64,000 nt of DNA from Mycobacterium kyogaense (GTDB lineage: Bacteria; Actinomycetota; Actinomycetes; Mycobacteriales; Mycobacteriaceae): the NCBI RefSeq assembly GCF_003254575.1, contig NZ_QJUA01000029.1, positions 1-64,000 on the forward strand, in the 5' to 3' direction. The position numbers were made by a program, and so were the translations under genes. Below, one piece after another: positions 8,393 to 18,145 of this stretch. The notes under the pieces were generated by a model. It saw only the letters and a list, made by a program, of their open reading frames with translations, had not been told where the DNA came from and made no database searches. Position 1 is the first letter of the stretch, and every line of letters begins with the position of its first letter.

Positions 8393-9918
8393 CGCAGAAT
8401 CGCCCGGTTGCCGTTATCCGTAGTCTTTACAACAATTTTCGTACCCAGCGGGTCACCGTCGGACATCAACGCGACCAGCTCGTCGTCGGCGGTGGTCGCC
8501 ATGAAGCGGGAGCCGTCGGTGTCGAGACGCCCGACGATGATGCCGGTGCGCACCGGCCAGTCGTAGCGCACCGAGTACGTCTCGACCACGCCTGACCCCT
8601 CCGGCTGCTTGGTCACTGGAACCGTCGGCAGCGCGGCCACCTGCTCGGTGAGTTCCGCGCTGCGCGACGAACGCCATTCGACGGGTTCGGTCGAGTAGAT
8701 GCCGACCGAGTACTTGCTCATGATGCCGCCGTTGGCGCCGACGAAGCCGAAGTCACCTGGTGCGTCGCGCATCTGGGCGACAGTTTCGGCGATCGCGTGA
8801 GCCGAGTAGCTGTTGCCCGGTCCGCCGAAGTACGGCAGGCCCCCGGTGAGGGTCAATCCGCGAGGATCGTCGCCGGACACTCCGAGGGCCTCGCTCGCGA
8901 CGAACACCGGGAACGGGAAGCAGCTGTACAGATCGAACGTGGCGATGTCACCGACGCCGAGCCCTGCCACCCGCAGCGCCTCCTGGACCGCGTGAACGGC
9001 TGCCGGGCTGGCTCCCATGTCCACCCGACTCAGCAGCGCCTGCTCGACGAGGTCCGAATACCCATGGACGAACACCCATTTGTCCTGGGGCACCCCGTGC
9101 CGGCGGGCCGCCTCGACCGACATCACGATCAACGCGGCGCCCTGGTTCACGGTGTCGCGAGCGACGAGATAGCGCGGATAGGGATCGCAGATCATCCGGT
9201 TGTCGTCGGTGACGGTCTCGATCTCCTCGACCGAGCGCTCGACCGGAGACGACGAGAACGGGTTCTTCGCAGCCACTTTCGACATCGGTGCGAACAGCTC
9301 GGCCATCGCGTGGCGGTACTCCTGAACACCCAGTCCCAGCCGGGCCCGGCGTGCGTTGTCGAGTAACCCGTATTGCACCGGCGCGCCCGTCAATCCGTGC
9401 GTCACGGTGTATTCGTCGATGTAGCTGTAGATCCCGTGCCCACGGTCCTCGAGCTGACCCTCGACGTGTTCGGTGAAGTCCGGCTTGTCGTCGCGGTCGG
9501 CGAAGTACTTGGCCGTCGACCCCGGTTCCGATCCCATGATCATCACCACGTCTGCGTCCCCTGCGACGATGGCCGCGCCGGCCTCAGCCACCAGCTTCTG
9601 GGGCCCCTGCCCGCCCACGGGTTCGAGCACGACGCGCGCCGGGTTTCCACCGAGGCGCTGCATCACCGACCGCGGATAGTTGTTCGACTTGCCGAGCGTG
9701 GCCGGCATCGGACCCGAGATCTCGAACTGCCGCATCCCGAAAACCGTGTCGATGGCTCCCGCCACCGACGATGCGTCGGCACCGGTGTCGGCCAGGGCGG
9801 CCCGTGCGGCCTCGGTCGCCAGCTCGACGGCCGACATGCCGCGGTAGCCGGGGTCGTCGATGCGTTCGGTGAACTGACCGACGCCGACCAGGATGGGGGT
9901 TCGCGGATCAACCGGCAT
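8389..9918 (-). CDS. Thiolase-fold acetyl-CoA acetyltransferase/SCP2-like thiolase
   Basis: A 509-residue protein of the long mycobacterial thiolase-like class. The N-terminal half (MPVDPRTPILVGVGQFTERID) and the ALIVMSVEAARRHGVP segment are thiolase fold. DLYSCFPFPVFVASEALG (about 328-345) carries a Cys, and GGLPYFGGPGNSYSAHAI the GGxPxxGGPG loop typical of these proteins. The last 90 residues (VVETYSVRYDWPVRTGIIVGRL) resemble an OB-fold domain as in SCP2-type thiolases. Role: probably acyl-CoA cleavage or condensation in fatty-acid or sterol side-chain breakdown. A KstR-like box at 9955-9968 supports the second. The stop codon shares CTAG (8389-8392) with the convergent lipoprotein gene. 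Confidence 0.8.
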   Translation of the reverse strand: MPVDPRTPILVGVGQFTERIDDPGYRGMSAVELATEAARAALADTGADASSVAGAIDTVFGMRQFEISGPMPATLGKSNNYPRSVMQRLGGNPARVVLEPVGGQGPQKLVAEAGAAIVAGDADVVMIMGSEPGSTAKYFADRDDKPDFTEHVEGQLEDRGHGIYSYIDEYTVTHGLTGAPVQYGLLDNARRARLGLGVQEYRHAMAELFAPMSKVAAKNPFSSSPVERSVEEIETVTDDNRMICDPYPRYLVARDTVNQGAALIVMSVEAARRHGVPQDKWVFVHGYSDLVEQALLSRVDMGASPAAVHAVQEALRVAGLGVGDIATFDLYSCFPFPVFVASEALGVSGDDPRGLTLTGGLPYFGGPGNSYSAHAIAETVAQMRDAPGDFGFVGANGGIMSKYSVGIYSTEPVEWRSSRSAELTEQVAALPTVPVTKQPEGSGVVETYSVRYDWPVRTGIIVGRLDTDGSRFMATTADDELVALMSDGDPLGTKIVVKTTDNGNRAILR

Positions 9919-9954
9919 ACAAGCCTCCTGACGGGTGTTAATTCGAGAGGCTAA

Positions 9955-9968
9955 TAGAACGGGTTACA
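9955..9968. promoter_or_regulatory. KstR-like box upstream of the thiolase
   Basis: TAGAACGGGTTACA matches TnnAACnnGTTnnA at all fixed positions, though the outer bases are less symmetric than in the other copies in this window. It lies 37 bp upstream of the thiolase ATG (9918). Sterol-linked control is inferred from the motif. Confidence 0.5.
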
Positions 9969-10010
9969 GGTCACCAAAACGTGCCGAGCTGGGGCACCTT
10001 GCGCGTGCGG

Positions 10011-10865
10011 TCAGGAGGTGACCGCGCCGAGGCGTGCTGAGATCCTGCCCGCAGCGTCGGCGACTGCCAGCCCGAGTGGCTCGAGCATCGGCGCCGGTAC
10101 GCGGAATCGCGGCGCCGACAGCATGATCGCGGCGACGAGCTCTCCGCGGTGATCGTGCACGGGCGCCGCGATGCCGACCTCCTCGATGGAGGTGAGGCCG
10201 TCATTGAGTGCGTAACCCCGGGTGCGGGCCTCGCGCAATTCGTCGAGCAGGGCGTCGACGGCATCGTCGACGGGACCGACGAGGAGACGTCGGTCGAAGA
10301 GCCTGCGTACCTCTGCGGCAGGCATCTCGGCGAGAAACACTTGCACAGAAGAGCTCTGGTAGGTGTCGTAGCGGGTACCGACCGCAGCGGTGTGCTTGAC
10401 CTGCTTGGGGCTGGACACCTGGTCGACGACCACCGCCTCGTTCCCGTTCCACATCGTCAGTGCGCTCGTTTCGCCGGTGCGACGGGTGAGTTGATCGAGT
10501 TCCGGGTGCGCGAGACGGCGGACGTCGAGGTTGGCCAGCAGAGGTCCGGTCAGCGCGATCAGACCGAGGCCCAGTCGGAAGCGACCCGTGCCCTCGTCGC
10601 GCTCGACGTAACCCGCCTTCTCGAGAGTGGCGAGGATGCGCGAGACGCTGCTCTTGTGCAGATCGACCTTGCGGGCGATCTCGGTGACACCGAGTACCGG
10701 TTCGGCGATCGAAAAGGATTCGAGAACGCGCAGGCCGTTGAGCAGCACGGAGGAGGATCGGGCATCGCTGTTGCGCTCCGGTGAGCCGTTGCGCTCCGCC
10801 GAGAGCACGCCGCCGTCGTCGGTACTCACGACTACCACCCCTTCGCCTTCTGTCGCCGATGTCAT
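10011..10865 (-). CDS. IclR-family transcriptional regulator
   Basis: A 284-residue IclR protein. After an unstructured N-terminal extension, a winged helix begins near residue 38 (SSVLLNGLRVLESFSIAEPVLGV) with the recognition region EIARKVDLHKSSVSRILATLEKAGYV. The effector domain includes YDTYQSSSVQVFLAEMP and the conserved LNDGLTSIEEVGIAAPVHD near 220-240. IclR regulators sense small organic acids or similar ligands. It is encoded just downstream of creatinase in the same direction and probably controls the creatinase/permease divergent promoter, where GTTGC/GCAAC dyads occur. An ATG inside the frame is also possible, but the reading starts at 10865. Confidence 0.9.
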   Translation of the reverse strand: MTSATEGEGVVVVSTDDGGVLSAERNGSPERNSDARSSSVLLNGLRVLESFSIAEPVLGVTEIARKVDLHKSSVSRILATLEKAGYVERDEGTGRFRLGLGLIALTGPLLANLDVRRLAHPELDQLTRRTGETSALTMWNGNEAVVVDQVSSPKQVKHTAAVGTRYDTYQSSSVQVFLAEMPAAEVRRLFDRRLLVGPVDDAVDALLDELREARTRGYALNDGLTSIEEVGIAAPVHDHRGELVAAIMLSAPRFRVPAPMLEPLGLAVADAAGRISARLGAVTS

Positions 10866-10881
10866 TGTGACCGACGCGTAG

Positions 10882-10909
10882 GCCGGGTCCCGTCTGACCG
10901 GAACCCGGC
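10882..10909 (-). terminator. Weak hairpin between creatinase and the IclR gene
   Basis: GCCGGGT (10882-10888) pairs with ACCCGGC (10903-10909) over a 14-nt loop. It lies in the 51-bp gap after the creatinase stop. No T-run follows, so termination may be partial and the IclR gene could be read from the creatinase promoter. Confidence 0.35.
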
Positions 10910-10916
10910 GCTGCGC

Positions 10917-12137
10917 TCACGCGTCGATGATGTTGTGCTCGGGACCGAAGGGGAACTTCGTGATGTTCTCCGCGCCGTCCTCGCCGATGACGAGAATGTC
11001 GTGTTCGCGGTAGCCGCCGGCACCGGGCTGCCCCTCCGGGATCATGATCATCGGCTCCATGGAGACCACCATGCCGGGCTGGAGCACGGTGTCGATGTCC
11101 TCGCGCAGCTCCAGGCCGGCTTCTCGCCCGTAGTAGTGCGACAGCACGCCGAACGAGTGGCCGTAGCCGAATGTGCGGTTCGGCATCAGGCCCTCCGCCT
11201 CGTAGATCTCGTTCAGTTCGGCGCAGATGTTCTTGCACACCGCGCCGGGCTTGATCAGCTCGAGCCCGCGGCGGTGCACGGCGACGTTGACCTCCCACAG
11301 CCGCAGGTGCTCCGCGGACGGCCGACCGTAGAACAGAGTGCGTTCGAGTGCGGTGTAGTAACCCGCGATCATCGGAAAGCAGTTGAGGGACAGGATGTCT
11401 CCGCGCGTAACGGTGCGGCTGGTCGCCCAGTTGTGCGCGCCGTCGGTGTTGATCCCCGACTGGAACCAGACCCAGGTGTCGCGCAACTCGGCGTGCGGGA
11501 AGGTGCGTGCGATCTCGCGGATCATCGCGTTGGACCCAGCGATGGCGACCTCGTATTCCGGTACCCCCTCGGCGATCGCCTCGCGCACCGCCGCACCACC
11601 GAGGTCGGCGATCCGGGCGCCGTGGGTGATGAGTTCGATCTCCTCGGCCGACTTGATCATTCGCAGTCGCATGGTCGCCGCGGCCACATCGACAGCCTGC
11701 ATCCGGGGCAGCGCGCCCATGATCCGCGCGAGCAGGTCGGGGTTGATGTGGTCGTTCTCGACGCCGACCCGGCCCTCGGTGATGCCGTGCTCGGCGAGCA
11801 CCTGCGCAACGCCGTATTCGAAGTTGTCGCGCCGCCAGTCGGTGTAGACGAGGTTGTCACCGAAGGTGCGCCGCCACGGCATGCCGGCATCGATGTTGGC
11901 CGACACGGTGGTCGCACTCTCCTCGGTCACCACCAGCGCGTACGGCCGACCGAACGCGGTGTAGAGGAAATCCGAGTAGTAGTTGATGTTGTGGTAGCTG
12001 GTGAAGATCACCGCAGCCAGCCCGTCGTCGGCCATCTGCTTGCGCAGGGTCGTCAGCCGCGACTCCATCTCCGCGGCGCTGAACGTGGGGGTGACCTTGT
12101 CACCGTTGGGGATCCGCTTGAGGCGCTCCAGGTTCAT
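10917..12137 (-). CDS. Creatinase (creatine amidinohydrolase), M24 fold
   Basis: A 406-residue protein very close to what I recall of Pseudomonas creatinase: IFTSYHNINYYSDFLYTAFG, WFQSGINTDGAHN, LNCFPMIAGYYTALERTLF and FGYGHSFGVLSHYYGREAGL are shared almost word for word. Active-site positions are H235 (in TDGAH), E265 (TALE), H327 (GYGHS) and E361 (SMEP). Unlike aminopeptidases of the fold, creatinase is metal-free. It hydrolyses creatine to sarcosine and urea in the cytoplasm. It is divergent from an NCS1 permease and followed by an IclR regulator. I see no creatininase or sarcosine oxidase gene in the window, so the later steps must be encoded elsewhere. Confidence 0.93.
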   Translation of the reverse strand: MNLERLKRIPNGDKVTPTFSAAEMESRLTTLRKQMADDGLAAVIFTSYHNINYYSDFLYTAFGRPYALVVTEESATTVSANIDAGMPWRRTFGDNLVYTDWRRDNFEYGVAQVLAEHGITEGRVGVENDHINPDLLARIMGALPRMQAVDVAAATMRLRMIKSAEEIELITHGARIADLGGAAVREAIAEGVPEYEVAIAGSNAMIREIARTFPHAELRDTWVWFQSGINTDGAHNWATSRTVTRGDILSLNCFPMIAGYYTALERTLFYGRPSAEHLRLWEVNVAVHRRGLELIKPGAVCKNICAELNEIYEAEGLMPNRTFGYGHSFGVLSHYYGREAGLELREDIDTVLQPGMVVSMEPMIMIPEGQPGAGGYREHDILVIGEDGAENITKFPFGPEHNIIDA

Positions 12138-12194
12138 CAGTCGTTCCTCTCAATCGTCGACGGTCGGGGCGTGACACCCGACTCCCCACACAGT

Positions 12195-12207
12195 GCAACA
12201 GTGTTGC
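12195..12207. promoter_or_regulatory. Dyad GCAAC-AGT-GTTGC in the creatinase/permease divergent region
   Basis: Perfect 5-bp arms with a 3-bp centre, 58-70 bp upstream of the creatinase ATG. A second GTTGC/GCAAC dyad lies near the permease (12377-12393). Candidate sites for the IclR protein encoded at 10011-10865. Confidence 0.45.
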
Positions 12208-12329
12208 GTTCAAGTCAACACGCGGAGGTTCGGGGTCGGCGGGATCATGCGGATTGGCCACATGTAAAAACGGTGTTAACGATGTTGTTTGCTTTGACTG
12301 CGCCTCAATCGACGAATGTCCGGTTCGTG

Positions 12330-12358
12330 TTGACAGGTGGTAGGCCTCACATTAGGTT
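12330..12358 (+). promoter_or_regulatory. Predicted promoter for the permease operon
   Basis: TTGACA (12330-12335) is followed after 17 bp by TAGGTT (12353-12358), a good housekeeping-sigma promoter. The predicted start near 12365 gives a leader of about 70 nt that contains the second dyad. Confidence 0.5.
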
Positions 12359-12376
12359 CTGAATCAGTGCATCCCT

Positions 12377-12393
12377 GTTGCATTAGACGCAAC
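12377..12393. promoter_or_regulatory. Dyad GTTGC-N7-GCAAC just downstream of the permease promoter
   Basis: Arms at 12377-12381 and 12389-12393. Placed shortly after the predicted transcription start, it would act as a roadblock operator. It shares half-sites with the dyad at 12195-12207 but has a longer spacer. Confidence 0.4.
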
Positions 12394-12435
12394 TATGCTT
12401 CACCGGTTGGGTCGCCGACACCCGAAGGAACGTTC

Positions 12436-13950
12436 ATGAGCACAGAGCAACCCGTGCCCGTCGAGCTCCAGGGCCGGAGCGCCGACATGCCCGGATCCGG
12501 GGACATCCATCAGATCGAAGACGTGTTGCAGCCGATCCCCGAGTCGGTGCGCACCTCACGCGTCTCCGGACAGTTCTGGATCTGGGCCGGCGCCAACATC
12601 GCTCCGATCAACTGGGTGCTCGGCGCACTGGGGATCGGCCTCGGCCTGGGGCTGCGCGACACGCTGATCGCGCTGATCGTCGGCAACGTCGTCGGCATGG
12701 CGCTGTTCGGCGTCTTCGTCCTGATCGGCCAGCGCACAGGTGTGACCGGGATGGTGCTCTCCCGCGCTGCGTTCGGCCGCCGCGGCGCCTACGTACCGGC
12801 CGCCATCCAGGCCGCCCTCGCGATCGGATGGTGTGCGGTGAACACCTGGATCATCCTGGACCTGGTCATGGCGTTACTCGGGCAACTGCACCTGGTCGAT
12901 CCGGCGGCGCCGAACATCGCGGCCAAGGTCGCCGTCGCGGCAGTGATCATGGGCATCCAGGTCACGATCGCGTGGCTCGGCTATCGCGCGATCGCGACCT
13001 TCGAGCGCTGGACGGTTCCGCCCACGCTGGCCGTACTGATCCTGATGTCGGCCGTCGCGTGGTTCCACCTCCCGATCGATTGGTCCTACGCCGGCCCCGA
13101 CGGAAACGTCCTGCAGGGCACCGAACGCATCGCGGCGATGTCGGCGGTGATGACGGTCATCGGAATCGGTTGGGGCATCACGTGGTTCACCTACGCGTGC
13201 GACTACTCACGGTTCGTCAGCACCAAGGTGCCGCCGCGCAAGCTCTATCTGGCGAGCACCCTGGGACAGTTCATCCCCGTGGTCTGGCTCGGCGTGCTCG
13301 GCGCCAGCCTGGCCACCACCAACGGTGACGTCGATCCCGGCGAACTGATCGTGTCGAACTTCGGATCACTCGCCCTACCGGTGCTGTTCCTGGTGATCCA
13401 CGGCCCGATCGCGACGAACATCCTCAACATCTACACGTTCTCGGTCGCTACCCAGGCACTGGACGTGAAGCTGTCCCGACGCACACTGAATCTGCTCGTC
13501 GGCGCCTTCGCGCTCGTCGTCGTGGTCTTCTTCGTCTTCCAGTCCAGCCTGGCCACGGTGCTCAGCACCTGGCTCGGCGCGATCGTGGCCTGGATCGCCA
13601 GCTGGGCGGGCATCATGGGTGTCCACTACTTCGTCATCGAACGCAGCAGCCTCGACGCGCAGCGCCTGTTCGACCCGGTCGGCTCCCGCAGTCTGCCCGA
13701 CGTCAACTGGACGACCATGGGCTGCTTCGTCGCGGGCATCGTCGGCACCTGGATGTTCATGTACGGCTCACTACCGGTCATGCAGGGCTTCGGGTCCAGG
13801 GCGATGGGCGGACTCGATCTGTCATGGCTGGCGGGCGGCTTGGTCGCTGGTGGCCTGTACGCGGTGTTCGGCCCTCGGGCCTACCGGCGCCGCGCCGAGA
13901 CCGCCGTCGCTGCGCCACCCGTCCAGACCGCAGAGGGAAGCGCCCTGTGA
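12436..13950 (+). CDS. NCS1-family permease (cytosine/purine/allantoin type)
   Basis: A 504-residue transporter with about 12 membrane helices. The first 45 residues are soluble, then RVSGQFWIWAGANIAPINWVLGALGIGLGLGL begins helix 1, the usual NCS1 opening. GMVLSRAAFGRRGAYVPA and WGITWFTYACDYSRFV are conserved loop motifs of the family. NCS1 proteins bring in nucleobases, hydantoins or related nitrogen compounds with H+ or Na+. With creatinase next door, creatine, creatinine or another guanidino compound is the likely cargo; this is inference. The ATG at 12436 is preceded by GAAGGAA. The stop overlaps the next start (GTGA). Confidence 0.88.
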   Translation: MSTEQPVPVELQGRSADMPGSGDIHQIEDVLQPIPESVRTSRVSGQFWIWAGANIAPINWVLGALGIGLGLGLRDTLIALIVGNVVGMALFGVFVLIGQRTGVTGMVLSRAAFGRRGAYVPAAIQAALAIGWCAVNTWIILDLVMALLGQLHLVDPAAPNIAAKVAVAAVIMGIQVTIAWLGYRAIATFERWTVPPTLAVLILMSAVAWFHLPIDWSYAGPDGNVLQGTERIAAMSAVMTVIGIGWGITWFTYACDYSRFVSTKVPPRKLYLASTLGQFIPVVWLGVLGASLATTNGDVDPGELIVSNFGSLALPVLFLVIHGPIATNILNIYTFSVATQALDVKLSRRTLNLLVGAFALVVVVFFVFQSSLATVLSTWLGAIVAWIASWAGIMGVHYFVIERSSLDAQRLFDPVGSRSLPDVNWTTMGCFVAGIVGTWMFMYGSLPVMQGFGSRAMGGLDLSWLAGGLVAGGLYAVFGPRAYRRRAETAVAAPPVQTAEGSAL

Positions 13951-14876
13951 CAAGCCCGGCCCCCACCACTACCCGACGCGACGACCTCGGCTGGCCGAAG
14001 GGTCACCGTGCCGCAGCCGCGTTCACGTTCGACGTCGACGCCGAATCCTGTGTTCTGGCCCATGATCCGGGTGCTGCGAGCCGGATGTCGCTGATGAGCC
14101 ACCAGTCCTACGGACCCAGGGTCGCCGTGCCACGGATCTTGAGACTGCTGGCGCGTCAGGACATTCGGGCCACCTTCTTCGTGCCGGGCTTCACGGCCGA
14201 TTGCTACCCCGACACCGTTCGGGCGATCGTCGACAGTGGCCATGAGATCGCCCACCACGGGTATCTGCACGAACCGATGCAGGGTATCGACGCCGCTACC
14301 GAGGCGCGCTACCTCGACCGCGGACTCGACGCCCTCGAACGGGTGGCCGGTATCCGCCCCGTCGGGTATCGCGCACCGTGGTGGGAAACCAACTGGCACA
14401 CACCGGCACTGCTGGCCGAACGTGGCTTCCTCTACGACTCGAGTCTTCTCGACGGCGACAAACCCTACCGGTTCGCGGTGGCACCCGACTCCGCCGAGAC
14501 GCTCATCGAGATCCCTGTCGACTGGGCCCTCGACGACTGGGAGCAGTACGCCTTCTACCCCGGGGTGACCGGGAGCGGTGTCATCGAGAGTCCGGCAAAG
14601 GTTCTCGAGATGTGGACCCTCGAGGCGGAGGCCCACCACCTCGAAGGAGGCTGCTTCGTGCTCACCAACCATCCGTTCATCTCAGGTCGACCCTCCAAAG
14701 CCGTTGCACTGGAACGCCTCATCGAGAACGTCCGCAGCATGGACGGAATGTGGGTGACCACGCTGAGTGACATCGCCGCACACGCCCAGGAGGCGTGCAC
14801 GGAAACCTATCTGCACACCCGGTTCGAGGTGCCCGCATTCCCCGACGTCGACATCCGCCCGACCGGGCGCCGATGA
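13947..14876 (+). CDS. NodB-fold (polysaccharide deacetylase-like) hydrolase
   Basis: A 309-residue protein starting at a GTG that overlaps the permease stop by 4 bp. It has the NodB metal site: FTFDVDAE (D29/D31) and HEIAHHGYLHE with H104 and H108, and the VGYRAPWW motif near 139-146. No signal peptide is present, so it acts in the cytoplasm and is unlikely to be a cell-wall deacetylase. The same fold includes PuuE allantoinase and cyclic-imide hydrolases that open hydantoin-like rings. In a cluster with creatinase, an NCS1 permease and a ureohydrolase, a C-N hydrolase for a hydantoin or guanidino compound is likely. The substrate is unknown. Confidence 0.85.
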   Translation: MTSPAPTTTRRDDLGWPKGHRAAAAFTFDVDAESCVLAHDPGAASRMSLMSHQSYGPRVAVPRILRLLARQDIRATFFVPGFTADCYPDTVRAIVDSGHEIAHHGYLHEPMQGIDAATEARYLDRGLDALERVAGIRPVGYRAPWWETNWHTPALLAERGFLYDSSLLDGDKPYRFAVAPDSAETLIEIPVDWALDDWEQYAFYPGVTGSGVIESPAKVLEMWTLEAEAHHLEGGCFVLTNHPFISGRPSKAVALERLIENVRSMDGMWVTTLSDIAAHAQEACTETYLHTRFEVPAFPDVDIRPTGRR

Positions 14877-15838
14877 ACCCGCCCGAGACCGGCGCCGAGC
14901 AGCCGCCCCTGGGGGCGATTCCCTCGACTGTGGTGCCGCGGTACGCCGGCAAGTCGACCTTCGCCAGGATTGCCGACATCGGTGAGGTGACCGACTACCA
15001 GATCGCCGTGCTCGGAGTGCCTTTCGACGGCGGAACGTCCTACCGTCCGGGTGCCCGCTTCGGTCCCATGGCCGTTCGACAGGCTGCGCGAACCCTGCGC
15101 CCCGGTTACCACGTCGAGTTGGGGGTGACGCCACTGCAGGAGGTCCAGATCGTCGACGCCGGAGACATCACCGTGACGCCCTTCGACATCGACGAGGCCT
15201 GCCGCCAGATCCAGCAGCACATGCGCGAGGTGATCGGCGCACGGGAGCGACGGGTGGTGGCGATCGGCGGCGACCACACGATCGCGCTGCCCGCACTCCG
15301 CGCGCTACACGGTGTGCACGGTCCGCTGGCCCTGGTCCACTTCGACGCACACCTCGACACCTGGGACACCTATTTCGACGCCCCGGTCACGCACGGCACG
15401 ATCTTTCGGCGTGCGTTCGAGGAGGGACTGCTGGTTCCCGACCACTCGATCCACGTCGGCATCCGCGGGCCGGTGTACGACCGCATCGACCTGAACGAAG
15501 ACGCCCGCATGGGGTTTCGCACCATCCGCGCAGGCGATCTCGACGTGATGGGGGTCGACGCGGCGGTCGACGCCGTCAGGCGCCGCGTCGGAGACGTTCC
15601 CGTCTACCTGTCCATCGACATCGACGTCCTGGATCCCGCCTTCGCACCGGGCACCGGGACGCCGGAGTCCGGCGGACTCACGGCCCGCGAATTGCTGCGC
15701 ATGCTGCGAAACCTGCACGGCCTCAACCTCGTCGGCGCCGACGTCGTCGAGGTGTCCCCCGCCTACGACCACGCCGAGATCACCTCGATCGCCGCGGCCA
15801 CCGTGGTGTTCGACCTCCTCGCACTGATGACCGCCTGA
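14873..15838 (+). CDS. Ureohydrolase (agmatinase/guanidino-acid hydrolase family)
   Basis: A 321-residue arginase-fold enzyme whose ATG overlaps the upstream stop (ATGA). All binuclear metal ligands are present: H135 (GGDHT), D158, H160 and D162 (FDAHLDTWD) and D249 and D251 (SIDIDVLDP). The GTGTPESGGLT loop is that of agmatinases and guanidinobutyrases rather than arginase. It removes urea from a guanidino compound. It is the last gene of a tightly coupled operon with the permease and the NodB-fold hydrolase, so its substrate is probably the imported compound or a product of it, for example guanidinoacetate, guanidinobutyrate or guanidine. A strong hairpin follows. Confidence 0.87.
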   Translation: MNPPETGAEQPPLGAIPSTVVPRYAGKSTFARIADIGEVTDYQIAVLGVPFDGGTSYRPGARFGPMAVRQAARTLRPGYHVELGVTPLQEVQIVDAGDITVTPFDIDEACRQIQQHMREVIGARERRVVAIGGDHTIALPALRALHGVHGPLALVHFDAHLDTWDTYFDAPVTHGTIFRRAFEEGLLVPDHSIHVGIRGPVYDRIDLNEDARMGFRTIRAGDLDVMGVDAAVDAVRRRVGDVPVYLSIDIDVLDPAFAPGTGTPESGGLTARELLRMLRNLHGLNLVGADVVEVSPAYDHAEITSIAAATVVFDLLALMTA

Positions 15839-15851
15839 CACCCCAAACGAC

Positions 15852-15899
15852 ACTGCGGCCAGATCGCCGATTCCCGAAGGATGGCGATCTGGCCGCAGT
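15852..15899. terminator. Bidirectional terminator hairpin between ureohydrolase and sucD
   Basis: A perfect 17-bp stem: ACTGCGGCCAGATCGCC (15852-15868) and its complement at 15883-15899, with a 14-nt loop. It sits in the 76-bp gap between convergent genes. There is no T-run, as is common in mycobacteria. Confidence 0.75.
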
Positions 15900-15914
15900 C
15901 TCGGCGTGCTGGGG

Positions 15915-16817
15915 CTACAGGGTTTCGAAGATCTCCCGGGCCAGCTTGGCGGTCTCGGACGGCGTCTTGCCGACCTTGACGCCCGCGGCCTCGAGGGCTT
16001 CCTTCTTGCCCTGCGCGGTGCCCGCACCGTCGGAGACGATGGCGCCCGCGTGTCCCATGGTCTTGCCCTCGGGCGCGGTGAAGCCGGCGACGTACCCGAC
16101 GACCGGCTTGGTGACGTTGGCCTTGATGTAGGCGCCCGCCTTCTCCTCGGCGTCGCCGCCGATCTCGCCGATCATGACGATGAGCTTGGTCTCGGGATCC
16201 TTCTCGAACGCCTCGAGGGCGTCGATGTGGGTGGTGCCGATGACCGGGTCGCCGCCGATGCCGATCGCGGTCGAGAAGCCGAGATCGCGCAGCTCGTACA
16301 TCATCTGGTAGGTCAGCGTGCCCGACTTCGACACCAGCCCGATCGGGCCCTTGCCGGTGATGTTGTTCGGCGTGATGCCGACCAGCGACTCGCCCGGGGT
16401 GATGATGCCGGGACAGTTCGGCCCGATGATCCGGGTCTTCTGACCTTTCTCCACGTTGTAGGCCCACGCATAGGCGCTGTCCTGCACCGGGATTCCCTCG
16501 GTGATGACCACCAGCAGCGGGATCTCGGCGTCGATGGCCTCGATGATGGCGTCCTTCGAGAAGGCCGGCGGCACGAAGGCGATCGACACGTCGGCGCCGG
16601 TCTCCTTCATCGCCTCGGCGACACTGCCGAACACCGGCAGCTCGATCTCCTTGCCATCCTTGTCTTCGTGCTTGACGGTCGTGCCCGCCTTGCGCGCATT
16701 GACACCGCCGACGACCTGGGTGCCGGCCTTGAGCATCAGCTTGGTGTGCTTGGTGCCCTCGCCACCGGTGATGCCCTGGACGATGACCTTGCTGTCCTTG
16801 TTCAAAAAGATCGACAT
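15915..16817 (-). CDS. sucD: Succinyl-CoA synthetase alpha subunit
   Basis: A 300-residue protein. Motifs include VQGITGGEGTKHT (CoA binding), the GPNCPGIITPGES segment, and GHAGAIVSDGAGTAQGK near 245-262, which holds the histidine that is phosphorylated in catalysis. With SucC it makes succinyl-CoA interconvert with succinate, forming ATP or GTP in the TCA cycle. It lies 12 bp downstream of sucC and is certainly in the same operon. Length equals the usual alpha subunit. Ends next to the hairpin at 15852-15899. Confidence 0.97.
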   Translation of the reverse strand: MSIFLNKDSKVIVQGITGGEGTKHTKLMLKAGTQVVGGVNARKAGTTVKHEDKDGKEIELPVFGSVAEAMKETGADVSIAFVPPAFSKDAIIEAIDAEIPLLVVITEGIPVQDSAYAWAYNVEKGQKTRIIGPNCPGIITPGESLVGITPNNITGKGPIGLVSKSGTLTYQMMYELRDLGFSTAIGIGGDPVIGTTHIDALEAFEKDPETKLIVMIGEIGGDAEEKAGAYIKANVTKPVVGYVAGFTAPEGKTMGHAGAIVSDGAGTAQGKKEALEAAGVKVGKTPSETAKLAREIFETL

Positions 16818-16829
16818 CGTGTGTGTCCC

Positions 16830-17993
<1,164 letters not shown>

Positions 17994-18129
17994 GGACTCT
18001 CAGACCATCCCTGTCTGTCGGCGGCTTGTAGGTGTGTGCCCGACGGGCTCCAGGGGGACTGTATAGACCTCGCGAACCGAAGTTGGCACCGCCTACCTGT
18101 CATGTGGTCGATCTCACCGGGCCCCTAAT

Positions 18130-18145
18130 CGTGATTCAGGTCACA
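18130..18145. promoter_or_regulatory. CRP-type binding site between sucC and the M23 peptidase gene
   Basis: CGTGATTCAGGTCACA matches the CRP half-sites TGTGA-N6-TCACA at nine of ten fixed positions. Mycobacteria encode a CRP homologue (Rv3676 type) with this specificity. The site could serve sucCD (leftward) or the peptidase gene (start 18261, rightward). Confidence 0.6.
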
